Below are positions 1-10,112 of a DNA stretch of 64,000 nt, in pieces; position 1 is the stretch's first letter; each line of letters begins with the position of its first letter. A program made the position numbers and the translations under genes. The stretch is taken from contig NZ_FNVS01000001.1 of the NCBI RefSeq assembly GCF_900108035.1, forward strand, positions 1 through 64,000. Direction: 5' to 3'. The stretch comes from Parabacteroides chinchillae (lineage in GTDB: Bacteria > Bacteroidota > Bacteroidia > Bacteroidales > Tannerellaceae). The notes under the pieces are model-generated. The model was not told the DNA's origin. It made no database searches and saw nothing but the letters and a program-made list of their open reading frames with translations.

Positions 1-78
1 CAACGAAACCTTGTTCAATGCTATTGTTTCTACTTCTTCCGTACGGAAGAACTTACTTAAACCTTCAATCTTGATCAT
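1..78 (-). CDS. ABC transporter ATP-binding protein, N-terminal fragment (cut by window edge)
   Basis: The minus strand opens with ATG at 78-76 and reads 26 codons to the window edge. The peptide starts MIKIEGLSKFFRTEEVETIA and continues with LNKVSL, the usual N-terminus of LolD/MacB-type ATPases just before the A-loop and Walker A region. It lies 28 bp after the last permease gene on the same strand, so it is probably the nucleotide-binding subunit of the export operon. Walker motifs lie outside the window, so the assignment rests on this short segment and the context. Confidence 0.75.
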   Translation of the reverse strand, partial: MIKIEGLSKFFRTEEVETIALNKVSL

Positions 79-106
79 AATCGTATTTGTTTTATTTATG
101 TTTTAA

Positions 107-2500
107 TTATTCTGTTTTAATACTATCCACCGGATTTTCATTCGCTGCACGCCAGTTCTGGAACGTAACCGTCAAAATGGTTATCATTGACACCAGCAGG
201 AAAGCTAGTAGAAACACCCAGGCATAGACCGGCGTTTTGTAAGCAAAGTTCTCGAGCCAGCGAATTATCGCAAAGTAGGCAACCGGAGCCGCCAACACGA
301 AACAAACCAGCAAAATGCGAAAATACGTTTTATTGAACATAACCAGTATTTGAGATGTAGTAGACCCCATCACCTTACGCAGACCTATCTCCTTGCGGCG
401 GTATTGGCTCTCGAACACCACCAATCCAAATACGCCTACAATCGAAATGAATACAGCTATCAGGCTAAATAGTGTGATGAGCAGGCTCAAGCTTCTCTCT
501 TTGGCATACGCATTATTCAGCACTTCGTCGAAGAAGCGGACATAGAAAGGATAATCCGGATCGATATTCTTCAAGGCGCCTTTCACCTCCTGCATAGCCG
601 CATGCAGATCGGTTCCGGCCTTTACCTTAATATAGGCATACGAAAGGTTTTCTTCCATCTCCGGCTTGTTGCCCCAGAAGTAGAATGCCATCGGAGTCAC
701 TTCCGTACGGAAGGTGGCAAACTTGACGTCCGGCATAAAGCCGATCACTTCGTCTCCATATATCTTATCGCCCAACCGGATATTATACATATTCCTGGCC
801 CGTTCGTTGAAAACGTAGCAACCCGTGCTTGCCAGTTCATCACTCTTTCGGAAGCCACGCCCTTCGTTTACTTTTATTCCCATCAGATCCATGAAAGCAA
901 CATCTACCGGCAAGCATTGAAACTGGATATTATTCCCGTTCAGTTCACGTCCCCATCCCATAAACCGGTCTTGGTTCGAAATAAGTACCGAAGCGAAAGT
1001 TACATCCTCAATACCCGAATACGACTTCAGCTGGTTGGCAAACGCCTCTTTCTTATCCTTCACCAACTGAGTAATATTGGTAACAATCAGTTGGTCTTTC
1101 TCGTATCCCAACGAAGAGGTAGACATATAACGGTTCTGCAGATACATAAACATAGCCCCGATGATCAGCGCAAACGAGGCAAAAAACTGGATGCCTATCA
1201 GTACATTCCGCAACATGCGTCCTTGAGACGAAAGACCAAAAGTCCCTTTTAGCACCAGTGCAGGAGGGAAAGAAGTGACATAGTTGGATGGATAATAGCC
1301 TGCTACCAGACCCAAGACAATGGAAACACCTGCTGTGACAGCCACCAGCAAAGGATGAGCTGCCAACGACAATTCCGCATTCACCAACAAAGCCAACGGG
1401 GTTTTCCCCAGCATAGACACCATCCATAAAGCCAGCAAAAAGGCAATCATACTGATACAAACAGCCTCCATCTGCAAAGAAAAGCGAAGCGTACTATCCG
1501 AACTTCCCAATACTTTCTGAGTGTTTATACTTTTGATGCGCATCGGCGTAAGCGCCATACTGAAATTCGTAAAGTTGATACCGGCAATAATAAGTATCAC
1601 GATGGCAATTGCGACCAGTACCCACAGCGTCTGACGGTCTGCCTTAGGGGTAGAATCGTACGTAACGTCCGTCGTGAAATGGATGTCCGGAAGTTGTACA
1701 AGGCGGAAATTAACCCCGCCTTTAAACCAAGTGATATTCTTCCCCAAATCGTTCTTCTTATAGTAAGCCAGAAAGTCGTTTACCAGCTCCTTTGCCGATT
1801 CGGGCGAATCCAGACGGATGTAAAAGTAATAGCTGGAATTACCCCAGTGGTGTGCATTTTCTTTTTCATCCATCGGCTTATAGATCACGTTCTCTACAAT
1901 ACTGTTCTTGGGGAAGTCTTTATACACACCTCCCACAACGAGTCGTCCACTCTTCTCCTCAAACAAGCCGGCCATCATCGAATGTGTCTCCCTCGGTTCG
2001 AGTACTCTGCCTACTGCCGATTCGCTGCCGAACATTTTACGTGCCAGGCTTTCGGGTAACAGAATCTTATTCGGTTCATTCAGCGCTTTATCGCTTCCTT
2101 CTGTCATATCAAACCGGAACACATCGGTGAAAGAAGGGTAAACCGTCAGGCTCTTCTCAAAATAACTCTCTTTATCTCCATCCTTATCCACAGTAAAAAG
2201 TGTCTCCTGGCAAAAAGGATATGTCAAAGCTCCGGCCTTGATATGAGGGGAAAAGCGGGCAAAGGCATCCGCCATCGGACGGGAGAAAATGGCCTGCACC
2301 GGATCGCCTTCCCATTGAAGGTCTACCCGGTAAATTACCTCGGAATCTTTATGAAACGTATCGAAAGTACGGTCATAATCCACCTGCATCTGAATTACCA
2401 TAAAGGCACCAAAAGCAACCGACAACCCTAGTATGTTAAGTATTGTCGCCATCTTGAAGCGGCGCAACACGCTGATAAAGTTCCTTATAATTGTTCTCAT
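107..2500 (-). CDS. ABC transporter permease, FtsX/MacB type (third permease of operon)
   Basis: A 797-residue inner-membrane permease with the MacB layout: one N-terminal membrane helix (about 15-40), a large periplasmic domain (about 45-280), a first FtsX helix block (about 290-450), a second periplasmic domain, and a C-terminal FtsX block (about 675-790). The second block carries the family signature RRKEIGLRKVMGSTTSQIL; the first has a weaker counterpart, RIKSINTQKVLGSS. Its length matches the duplicated MacB-like permeases of Bacteroidetes. It lies 34 bp downstream of another permease and just upstream of the ATPase start. Such proteins usually act as mechanotransmission or export pumps with TolC and an adaptor, both encoded in the same operon. 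The substrate cannot be told from sequence. Confidence 0.9.
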   Translation of the reverse strand: MRTIIRNFISVLRRFKMATILNILGLSVAFGAFMVIQMQVDYDRTFDTFHKDSEVIYRVDLQWEGDPVQAIFSRPMADAFARFSPHIKAGALTYPFCQETLFTVDKDGDKESYFEKSLTVYPSFTDVFRFDMTEGSDKALNEPNKILLPESLARKMFGSESAVGRVLEPRETHSMMAGLFEEKSGRLVVGGVYKDFPKNSIVENVIYKPMDEKENAHHWGNSSYYFYIRLDSPESAKELVNDFLAYYKKNDLGKNITWFKGGVNFRLVQLPDIHFTTDVTYDSTPKADRQTLWVLVAIAIVILIIAGINFTNFSMALTPMRIKSINTQKVLGSSDSTLRFSLQMEAVCISMIAFLLALWMVSMLGKTPLALLVNAELSLAAHPLLVAVTAGVSIVLGLVAGYYPSNYVTSFPPALVLKGTFGLSSQGRMLRNVLIGIQFFASFALIIGAMFMYLQNRYMSTSSLGYEKDQLIVTNITQLVKDKKEAFANQLKSYSGIEDVTFASVLISNQDRFMGWGRELNGNNIQFQCLPVDVAFMDLMGIKVNEGRGFRKSDELASTGCYVFNERARNMYNIRLGDKIYGDEVIGFMPDVKFATFRTEVTPMAFYFWGNKPEMEENLSYAYIKVKAGTDLHAAMQEVKGALKNIDPDYPFYVRFFDEVLNNAYAKERSLSLLITLFSLIAVFISIVGVFGLVVFESQYRRKEIGLRKVMGSTTSQILVMFNKTYFRILLVCFVLAAPVAYFAIIRWLENFAYKTPVYAWVFLLAFLLVSMITILTVTFQNWRAANENPVDSIKTE

Positions 2501-2534
2501 TTCTGTTTTCTCTTATTTATATTTTGTATAATTT

Positions 2535-4871
2535 CTACTGCTGTACCTTACGGAAACTCTCCACCGGATCGGTATTGGCAGCCCGCCAGCTCTGCACGAA
2601 TACTGCAGCAAACGAGATGACAAAACAGAACAGACCGGCAGCAATAAAGATAAGCGGATTTAACGCTATGCGATATGAATAATTGGACAGCCAATCATTA
2701 CCAAAATGATAGATGATCGGGACTGCTACTACAAAAGCAACACCTACATAGATCATAAAAGTACGTACCAATTTTATCAATATCTCTTTATTAGTCGAGC
2801 CAAACACCTTACGCACGGCAACTTCTTTGGAACGCTGCTGGATGAAGTAGGTAGACATAGCAACCAGGCCGAGTAACGAGATCAGAACCGCAATCACAGA
2901 GAAGACAATCACGATCTTCGCCAGACGAATCTGAGAATCAAAAGCCTTTTGCAGTTCTTCATCAAGTATGCATGTCTCGGCTTCAAGCCCTATTACCTTT
3001 TCATAAACACGTTGCAACTCTTTATTAGCTGTAAAAATATCGCCTTGTGTTTCTACCAGGATCGCCCAAGGCTGTTCGTCATCCTTCAGGAAGCGGAACA
3101 TGATAGGAACCTTATCACGGGTGACGTCGCCGAACTGGAAATCCTGTATCGTCCCGGCAATGGGGAACGACCAACCTTTGTTATCGAAGGTAACCGAAGG
3201 AGTATCTTCGGGTAGGTTCATCTCCTTAAAGGCAAACTGGCTCACATACCAACCGTCGCCGCCGGCCAGATGATTGTCGCGCAGTATCTTCAACCCCAGG
3301 ATATCCATACATTCTTTATCCATCACGAACTGCCGCCAGGAAAGAACTTTTCCCTGCAGGGTGGCCGTATTGTTATTAGCACCCAGCAACGGTATCCCCC
3401 GTGTTTTCCCTACGGCTTTGACGAACGGCAGACGACGAAACTCATTCACAAGCGCCGAATATTGTTCCCCCTTCACTGCATTGGTTACGACTGCAATCTG
3501 GTTGTTCATCTTATATCCCAGCGGAGCGTGGATCAAATGCAATATCTGTTCCACCATCAGGATAGAAGCAGCAATCATAGCGATTGTTATCACATTCTGG
3601 AAGACGATAAAAAACTTGCTGAATACCATCTTCGTCTTTGCACGGAACGTACCGCGCACCACTTCGATAGGCTTCGAAGCCGAAATGATAAGCGAAGGCA
3701 GCAAACCAGAAAGTCCGCCCACAACTAATAGCACACCCACCAGCGACAGTAGCCAGGGCAGTGTAAACAGCACACTGAGATCAAGTTTTGTCCGCAACAA
3801 GTCGTTCACAAACGGAACAGCTGCCAGCGCCAGCAGGATAGCGATAATCATAGATATGAACGTGAGCAACGTAGCCTCCTGCATCAGGCGGAGAAAGAGT
3901 TCGCCGCGTGAAGAACCCAGCAGACGGCGTGTTGCCATCTCCTTGGCACGGAAACCGGCTTGCGCCACAGTCAGGTTAATATAGTTGATTACGGCAAAAA
4001 TCAGGATCAGGATGCCGATAGACATCAACACTAATACAAACTTTTTATCGCCGGTATGCAGGTTATTGCTTCCCAAACCAGAGAAGTAGAAGTTTTTCAG
4101 TGAAACGATCTTCGCCTCTTTTGCAATATTTATCTCGTAAGGCCAGTAGAACGTCTTCATCCACTCCGCCATCTCTGCAGCCCGGGACGGGAAATTACTG
4201 CCTTGACGCACCATTACAAAAGCAACGGTAGCTCCGGCATTATTCAATGCATCGGGTGCCAGACTCGAATTAAAGCACGCCATCTGCTCCCAACGCAGAA
4301 TAACGTCGGCCTCAGGGAGAGATGAATGACGCATGTCACCTATAACTCCGCTAATAATGGCCGAAATGGTATCGCCTACCAACAACGGCTTACCAACCGG
4401 ATCGTCCGCTCCGAACATTTTGCGAGCAAAAGAAGAAGAGACTACAGCATAGTTGCGGGCTGAGAGCACCTGATTACGGTCTCCCTTCAGCAACGGAAAA
4501 TCAAAGAAGTCGAAGAAGGTAGAATCGGCAAACATCAGATCGGCATTCAGTTTCTTATCTTCGCTCACTACTTTTGTCTTTTCGCCGGCTGCAGAACACA
4601 TCACCGGACAAACCTTCTCTACCTCCGGATAACGGTCTTTTATCTTATACGACATAGCTGCACCGGATTCTATCCAGTTTTCATTACCCACCAGATAAAT
4701 CCGGTTGGCCTTTGTGTGGCGGCTGTCGGTAGATATCTCCTGCACGGTATAAACCGCAATCAGCAACACGAACATCAACGATACGCTCAACCCGAATATA
4801 TCGATAGCAGTATAGGCCTTATTATGGCTCATAAATTTAGCGAAGGCTTTTAAATTAAGTAGATTATTCAT
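2535..4871 (-). CDS. ABC transporter permease, FtsX/MacB type (second permease)
   Basis: A 778-residue permease with an N-terminal helix (about 18-42), a periplasmic MacB_PCD-like domain, a first FtsX block (about 285-410, signature MATRRLLGSSRGELF) and a C-terminal FtsX block (about 665-770, signature RSKEVAVRKVFGSTNKEIL). It is a diverged paralogue of the genes on either side: same architecture, clearly different sequence. Gaps to its neighbours are 34 and 48 bp, consistent with one transcript. Three consecutive duplicated permeases with one ATPase suggest alternative or hetero-oligomeric complexes; that is inference. Confidence 0.9.
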   Translation of the reverse strand: MNNLLNLKAFAKFMSHNKAYTAIDIFGLSVSLMFVLLIAVYTVQEISTDSRHTKANRIYLVGNENWIESGAAMSYKIKDRYPEVEKVCPVMCSAAGEKTKVVSEDKKLNADLMFADSTFFDFFDFPLLKGDRNQVLSARNYAVVSSSFARKMFGADDPVGKPLLVGDTISAIISGVIGDMRHSSLPEADVILRWEQMACFNSSLAPDALNNAGATVAFVMVRQGSNFPSRAAEMAEWMKTFYWPYEINIAKEAKIVSLKNFYFSGLGSNNLHTGDKKFVLVLMSIGILILIFAVINYINLTVAQAGFRAKEMATRRLLGSSRGELFLRLMQEATLLTFISMIIAILLALAAVPFVNDLLRTKLDLSVLFTLPWLLSLVGVLLVVGGLSGLLPSLIISASKPIEVVRGTFRAKTKMVFSKFFIVFQNVITIAMIAASILMVEQILHLIHAPLGYKMNNQIAVVTNAVKGEQYSALVNEFRRLPFVKAVGKTRGIPLLGANNNTATLQGKVLSWRQFVMDKECMDILGLKILRDNHLAGGDGWYVSQFAFKEMNLPEDTPSVTFDNKGWSFPIAGTIQDFQFGDVTRDKVPIMFRFLKDDEQPWAILVETQGDIFTANKELQRVYEKVIGLEAETCILDEELQKAFDSQIRLAKIVIVFSVIAVLISLLGLVAMSTYFIQQRSKEVAVRKVFGSTNKEILIKLVRTFMIYVGVAFVVAVPIIYHFGNDWLSNYSYRIALNPLIFIAAGLFCFVISFAAVFVQSWRAANTDPVESFRKVQQ

Positions 4872-4919
4872 TGTATTCCATATTATTTATTCATCATAAA
4901 AATCTATCACTGTGTATCC

Positions 4920-7304
4920 CTATTCGTTCTTCAGACTATTTACCGGATTATCATTTGCCGTATGGTGTACATTCAGACAAACCACTGACAGAATAACCAG
5001 CAACACTGCCGCTCCACAACCAATAAAGATATACCATGCGAGCGGCACCTTCTCTGTGAATTGCTCCATCCATTTCTGCACTGCAAAGAAGGCAAAGCAA
5101 CCGCCTAATATGACCGCAGGAAGTGCAATACGTATTATATCACGGAGGAACAGTTTTATAATTTCCATCACCTCAGCTCCACTTACCCGGCGGACGGCAA
5201 TCTCCTTACGGCGGCGGTTCACCTCATCGTTCGTGTAACCTATCAGACCTATCAGGGCAATAAGCAGAGTGATACAACCGCCTATCAGCACGGAGTCACG
5301 AAACTGACGGGATTCGTCGTACATATCTTTTATCTCCGTACGGAAAGCATTCAGTGTAATATCGTTGTTTGGAAAAAGGGCAGAAATCTCCTTCTGCACG
5401 TGCTCCATTCCTCTTGCATCCAGATTGTGGAATTTTACCAACAAATTATAAGAGGGCGTTTTAGAATAGAACATAACCGTAGGGCGCTCATCCTGGCTGG
5501 CTATCGAACCTAAACGGAAATTTTCGTAAACACCGCAGATTGTGAACGGAGATCTTTGCCCTGTTAATTCATCTCCCCCATGTTCTGTCACTAAAATAGC
5601 TTTCCCTATCACATCGTCTGTCCAGCCTGCCAATAGTTTCATCTTCTCAACAAACCGGCGATCCACCATAACCTCGTTCGAATTAGTTATATTTTCTGTA
5701 AAAGAACGTCCCTGTATGACCGGAATTCCCATAATCTTCAGATAACCGTTACCCACACTATATTGATCTGCTATATTGAAATATTCTCTGTCCGAACCAG
5801 GTAGCGTTATATTGTTGCCGGAAGATACAGCAAAAGGTAACTGATAGCAAGTTGTAACCGCTGCGACTTCCGGTAAACGCATCAATTCGTCTACCGCTTT
5901 ACGACGAGCAGTAGAATCCACACCAGCCAATTCACTATAAGCCAGATTTTCATACTCATAACCCGGATTGTCATTTACCATATAATTATACTGACGGCCG
6001 ATAAAGATCAACATCGTAAACAAGAAACCGGCAGCAATGAATTGCACAAACAACAGAGCCAATTTCCATACACGTTTATTCTCTCTAAAATTACGGAAAG
6101 CAGAAGCCACAGGAATACGGGCATACAAATAACCGGGCATCAAACCACTGCCTAAAAAGATAAGCCCACAAACAAGCAACAGGATCAAACTACCTTTTGA
6201 AAGTAGTAAAGCTTCGAGTGACGCTCCTAACAACTCCTCTACCGTTCCACGGAACGCAAAGATCAGAATAGCAGCCAACACCAACGAAAGAATCATGTGT
6301 ACAAAAGCTTCTCCCAGCATCATACCATTAATATTTTTACCGGCAGCTCCATAACATTTATGAACAGCCACTTCTTTGGAACGGGACACAATACCGGATA
6401 TAACTATCAATATATAATTCATCATCGCAGTAAACAGCAAAGCAAATGCCAACAACGAAAGCAGCCATGCCATTCGTTTCACCTGCGCATCGTCCTTATG
6501 TATATCGGATATTGCATGCAAAGTATATGAAAACTTATACCCTTGCTTAGCCTGTTCTTCCGGCGAAAAGTGCTTGTAAACAATCTTAAGCATTCCTTCA
6601 AGTACAGTAGGGACAGATGCTTTGGTATAAAGTTTGATGTAACTGATATAACGGTCGTTTCCAAACAGATTCGTATGCGATTCCGCACGCATAAACTGAG
6701 GTGAAGAAGGCATGGAAATAATAACATCGTAACGGTCGGATGCATTTTCAGGTATCTCCTCAAATACACCGCCAATAGTAAGCACGCGTCCCGGGGCATC
6801 GTCGGCAACGAAAGTTTTTCCAACTACATTTCCACCGATTTTTTTTGCCATGCGGCTGGATATCATCACCTGCATCGGAGTAGAAAGAACTTCTTTCGCA
6901 TTACCTAACAGGATAGGACGAGGTAACATTTCAAACAGGCAACTATCACCAAAAACAGTTTTGCCTTTATATTTAAGCTGTGTATCCGTCATAGTAAACG
7001 TCCATGTTCCATACGGATTAATACGCGTAGCCATCTCTATCTCCGGAATACTCTCTTTCATCAGGCCGGCAGTTCCTCCGCTAGTACGTCCCCAATCTTT
7101 TAATTCTCCATCTCTTTCTACACACTCCCATATCTGGAAAATACGGTCGGCATCAGGATAGAAACTATCATACGATTGTTCAAAGTAGACTTTCGCTATC
7201 AATACCAATCCAACAGCCAGTCCTACCCCTAAAGAGACAATCTTCATTATATTATGCCTTCCTTTCTTGAAAAGAGAACGAAAGGCAATGATTATATTTT
7301 TCAT
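4920..7304 (-). CDS. ABC transporter permease, FtsX/MacB type (first permease)
   Basis: A 794-residue permease of the same class, with an N-terminal helix, a periplasmic domain and two FtsX helix blocks. The FtsX signatures are RSKEVAVHKCYGAAGKNI in the middle and RRKEIAVRRVSGAEVMEI near the C-terminus. It is the first of three permeases and lies 26 bp after the adaptor gene. The order tolC, adaptor, permease x3, ATPase is a common Bacteroidetes arrangement for exporters beside an NtrC-type two-component system. Substrate unknown. Confidence 0.9.
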   Translation of the reverse strand: MKNIIIAFRSLFKKGRHNIMKIVSLGVGLAVGLVLIAKVYFEQSYDSFYPDADRIFQIWECVERDGELKDWGRTSGGTAGLMKESIPEIEMATRINPYGTWTFTMTDTQLKYKGKTVFGDSCLFEMLPRPILLGNAKEVLSTPMQVMISSRMAKKIGGNVVGKTFVADDAPGRVLTIGGVFEEIPENASDRYDVIISMPSSPQFMRAESHTNLFGNDRYISYIKLYTKASVPTVLEGMLKIVYKHFSPEEQAKQGYKFSYTLHAISDIHKDDAQVKRMAWLLSLLAFALLFTAMMNYILIVISGIVSRSKEVAVHKCYGAAGKNINGMMLGEAFVHMILSLVLAAILIFAFRGTVEELLGASLEALLLSKGSLILLLVCGLIFLGSGLMPGYLYARIPVASAFRNFRENKRVWKLALLFVQFIAAGFLFTMLIFIGRQYNYMVNDNPGYEYENLAYSELAGVDSTARRKAVDELMRLPEVAAVTTCYQLPFAVSSGNNITLPGSDREYFNIADQYSVGNGYLKIMGIPVIQGRSFTENITNSNEVMVDRRFVEKMKLLAGWTDDVIGKAILVTEHGGDELTGQRSPFTICGVYENFRLGSIASQDERPTVMFYSKTPSYNLLVKFHNLDARGMEHVQKEISALFPNNDITLNAFRTEIKDMYDESRQFRDSVLIGGCITLLIALIGLIGYTNDEVNRRRKEIAVRRVSGAEVMEIIKLFLRDIIRIALPAVILGGCFAFFAVQKWMEQFTEKVPLAWYIFIGCGAAVLLVILSVVCLNVHHTANDNPVNSLKNE

Positions 7305-7330
7305 ACATTTTTGTTTCTTGTTGCCAGTAA

Positions 7331-8581
7331 TTATTCAAGTACTAACACTTCGTTATCCTTATAGCTTTCATAACTTGAGATAATAACTTTTTCCCCTGCC
7401 TCAAGTCCTTCAAGTACTTCATAATACTGCGGGTTCTGGCGACCAATCTTTATACTGCGTCTATATGCCTTCTTTCCGTCTTTATCAAGAACAAATATCC
7501 AGCTTCCTCCTGTACTCTGGAAGAACGTGCCTTTTGGTATGATAATACTTTCGGTAGGTTGGCCCAATTCAAGATTGATATAGTAGGTCTGTCCGCTACG
7601 GATATTATCCGGACGTTCTCCCGTAAAAACCAAATCAGTGCGGAATTTACCATCACGTACCTCGGGATAGACTTTACGTACGGAAAGAGCAAAGTTAGAA
7701 CCTTGACGTTCAAAGGTTGCATTCAACCCCGGTTTTACACGGTCTATATAGTGTTCGTCAATCATAGCTTCAATTTTATAGTCAGACAAATCATTAATCT
7801 GTCCGATCTTCTGACCCGGAGTAATATTCTGTCCCAAGACAACATCCAGCAATCCTAACTCGCCGGCAATTTGCGAACGAACATTCAGGTTTTCTTTACG
7901 TTCGCGTATCAACAAGATATTTTTACGCATATTTGCCAAACTAGCTTCCATTTCTTCCATCTGAATAGTACGGGAAAGGGAATCCTGGCGTAAACGTTCC
8001 GTTATCAAAGCATGTTTCTTGGATGATAATTCATAGTCTTCCTTTGCTTTCAGATAATCTTCCTTTGCAATCAGGTTTTCCTTATATAATTGTTCTTGCT
8101 GGCGATAAGCACGCAAAGAACGCGTCATATCCATATCATACTGCAATTTTTCAGTCTGATTGGTCAGCTTATCTTGTTCCATTGTCACCTGTGTATTACG
8201 CAAAAAGTTCTGCTTTTCCGCCAATTCGGCTTCGGCATTCAATATCTGTAAATCCAGATTAGAATTGCTAAGACGTACAATAATGTCTCCTTTCTTCACA
8301 TGAGCACCTTCTTCAACCACCTTTTCCTGTACAATACCTCCTTCTTCGGGGCTAAGTTGCACAACAGTTATCGGTTGTACCTGGCCATCAACACGAAAGA
8401 AATCGTTAAACTGATCACGGGTCACATCACCAATACTAACGCCTCGTGCGTCCACTTTTAATGTAGAAGCATGATCACCAAAAATAATCCATCCCAGCAA
8501 TACTACAAATAAAGCTCCACCTGCAATGTACGGAATGTGCTTCTTTTGAACGCCTTTTTTCTTTTCTAATTGTATATCCAT
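7331..8581 (-). CDS. Periplasmic adaptor (HlyD/MFP family) of the ABC exporter
   Basis: A 416-residue membrane-fusion protein. It has a short basic cytoplasmic N-terminus, one membrane helix (about 15-35), a first lipoyl half-motif (about 75-110), a long alpha-hairpin coiled coil rich in Glu, Lys and Leu (about 110-225), the second lipoyl half (GELGLLDVVLGQNITPGQKI, about 240-260) and a beta-barrel and membrane-proximal domain to the end. It should link the inner-membrane permeases to the TolC-like channel encoded upstream. Gaps are 42 bp after tolC and 26 bp before the first permease. Confidence 0.92.
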   Translation of the reverse strand: MDIQLEKKKGVQKKHIPYIAGGALFVVLLGWIIFGDHASTLKVDARGVSIGDVTRDQFNDFFRVDGQVQPITVVQLSPEEGGIVQEKVVEEGAHVKKGDIIVRLSNSNLDLQILNAEAELAEKQNFLRNTQVTMEQDKLTNQTEKLQYDMDMTRSLRAYRQQEQLYKENLIAKEDYLKAKEDYELSSKKHALITERLRQDSLSRTIQMEEMEASLANMRKNILLIRERKENLNVRSQIAGELGLLDVVLGQNITPGQKIGQINDLSDYKIEAMIDEHYIDRVKPGLNATFERQGSNFALSVRKVYPEVRDGKFRTDLVFTGERPDNIRSGQTYYINLELGQPTESIIIPKGTFFQSTGGSWIFVLDKDGKKAYRRSIKIGRQNPQYYEVLEGLEAGEKVIISSYESYKDNEVLVLE

Positions 8582-8623
8582 TGTATTTTGATTTTTCTTT
8601 TCTTAATTTATTATTTTCTATTC

Positions 8624-9964
8624 TCAATTTTCAGCTTCCACAAGCGGTTTTCCTTTATAGTAATCAACCAATTTACTCTTCATCAAATACATCAGCTTTT
8701 TCTGTAGCAGATTAGCCTTTGAAGTAAGCAGGTTGTTCGAACTTGTTTGTACATCCAGGGAACTCATCAAACCTTCTTCATACTTGCGAAGTGTTATGCG
8801 ATATGCCAAATCATTCGAACTAACTTGTTTATCCATCTGAATAGCCTCTTTTGCATAGCCTTCACGATCTAAAACCGACTGTTCAACAGCATTCTGCAAC
8901 TGACGAAGTACTTCCGTTTTCGTTTCTTCTGCGATACGCAAATTATTACGATAACGACGGAGGTTCGTTACTTTACTCAAACCGTTGAACAACGGAAAAC
9001 TAATAGTAAATCCTAAATATTCGCCACGGTTATTCTTAAACTGACTGTTAAAGCTGGCCGGAGATGCCTCCGATTTCAGATTTTCAAAATAGTTTGTAGA
9101 AATACCCGCATTAAAATAGATTTGAGGCAACATAGCACCTTTAGACATACGATATTGATATTTAGCAGCCTGCAACTGAAAATCAGCTTGTTGGGATGTA
9201 GGATTATTCTCCTCCGCATAACCATATATTTCATTTACATTCTCATTGACGGTAACAAATGAAACATCCGGCAAAAGCGTATCTACTTCCAGTTCCAGAT
9301 CGGAAGGATAATTCATCTTTTCCTTTAATGTCAACAATGCCGTATTATAAAGATTCTGCTGATGTGTTAACGTATAATCGTCCGTAGCTACCTGAGCTTC
9401 AAATTGGGCAACATCGGCTTTACCTTTCAGTCCAAGCTCTTCCTGACGTTTTGTTTTATAAAGTGTACGCCGGCTCTCCTCCAATTTCTCGGCAGCTATC
9501 TTGATTGTACCTTTATAATATACAACATCTGCATACGCCTGCATCGTTTCCAATGCCAGATCATCTTTTTTCTTCTGAATATCATTCTTACCCATTTTCA
9601 CATTCGACTTTCCTAACAACCATTGATTTATTAACTGGCCGCCGGTAAAAATCGGAATTTGGGTACTCAAGCCGTACGAGTTATTAAAGGTAGACGTATT
9701 ATTATATGTATTTGTTTCCGGGTCAATAGAACGGCCAAAATTATACTGGGCGCCTACGTTGGCTGAAGCCGTTGGAAAGAAAGAAGCTACCGATGCGTTA
9801 CGTTCTGCCTTATACGTATCATAAGTGAATGTTTGTTTTTTTACGGCCGGACTATTTTCAACGGCATACCGCATACAATCATTTAGCGACCAAAATTTCT
9901 CCTGTGCCACTGTTGTAGTAACCAAACCAAACGAAAGAATTGTTGTAAGTAATATCTGTTTCAT
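8624..9964 (-). CDS. TolC-family outer-membrane efflux channel, first gene of the sigma54-driven operon
   Basis: A 446-residue outer-membrane efflux protein. I place the start at ATG 9964 (MKQILLTTILSFGLVTTTVA), which gives a clean signal peptide cut before QEKFWSLNDC. A longer in-frame start at 10003 would put the -12 promoter element inside the gene. The body has two OEP repeats (about 25-220 and 245-440) with long amphipathic helices and beta segments such as GAQYNFGRSIDPET and YLGFTISFPLFNG. It is the exit duct for the exporter encoded downstream. A -24/-12 promoter lies 27-46 bp upstream of the ATG, giving a predicted leader of about 17 nt. Confidence 0.92.
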   Translation of the reverse strand: MKQILLTTILSFGLVTTTVAQEKFWSLNDCMRYAVENSPAVKKQTFTYDTYKAERNASVASFFPTASANVGAQYNFGRSIDPETNTYNNTSTFNNSYGLSTQIPIFTGGQLINQWLLGKSNVKMGKNDIQKKKDDLALETMQAYADVVYYKGTIKIAAEKLEESRRTLYKTKRQEELGLKGKADVAQFEAQVATDDYTLTHQQNLYNTALLTLKEKMNYPSDLELEVDTLLPDVSFVTVNENVNEIYGYAEENNPTSQQADFQLQAAKYQYRMSKGAMLPQIYFNAGISTNYFENLKSEASPASFNSQFKNNRGEYLGFTISFPLFNGLSKVTNLRRYRNNLRIAEETKTEVLRQLQNAVEQSVLDREGYAKEAIQMDKQVSSNDLAYRITLRKYEEGLMSSLDVQTSSNNLLTSKANLLQKKLMYLMKSKLVDYYKGKPLVEAEN

Positions 9965-9990
9965 TTCTTTATTATTTTCTACCAGTAAAG

Positions 9991-10010
9991 AAGCAAAGAG
10001 CATGCCAAAA
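9991..10010 (-). promoter_or_regulatory. Sigma54 (-24/-12) promoter of the tolC-ABC export operon
   Basis: The minus strand reads TTTTGGCATGCTCTTTGCTT. The invariant GG (10006-10005) and GC (9994-9993) are separated by exactly 10 nt, and both hexamers fit TTGGCA and TTTGC. The predicted transcription start is near 9981. The divergent gene encodes an NtrC-type activator, which sigma54 promoters require. Confidence 0.9.
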
Positions 10011-10062
10011 CAAATAATAAACTATTTATCAAACCATTACATAAACAACAAAATCAGTACAG

Positions 10063-10100
10063 TGTCAAAAAATTGGACAGTATTGTAAAATTATTGGACA
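10063..10100. promoter_or_regulatory. Putative upstream activator sites (TGTC-N9-GACA) for the NtrC-type regulator
   Basis: A 17-bp palindromic site TGTCAAAAAATTGGACA at 10063-10079 is followed 21 bp further by TGTAAAATTATTGGACA at 10084-10100. They lie at about -82 to -119 from the predicted sigma54 start, the usual enhancer distance. A matching site occurs at the same distance from a second sigma54 promoter at 19014-19033. Binding by the adjacent regulator is inference. Confidence 0.65.
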
Positions 10101-10112
10101 AGACAATAAATA

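Noticed and set aside
602-1252. Long plus-strand open frame inside the permease gene
   Set aside because: It is antisense to a clear permease gene with FtsX motifs, and its translation has no recognisable features. The same holds for the other frames opposite the large genes.
9965-10003. Upstream start for the TolC-like protein at 10003
   Set aside because: It would place the -12 element and the transcription start inside the coding region; ATG 9964 gives a proper signal peptide.
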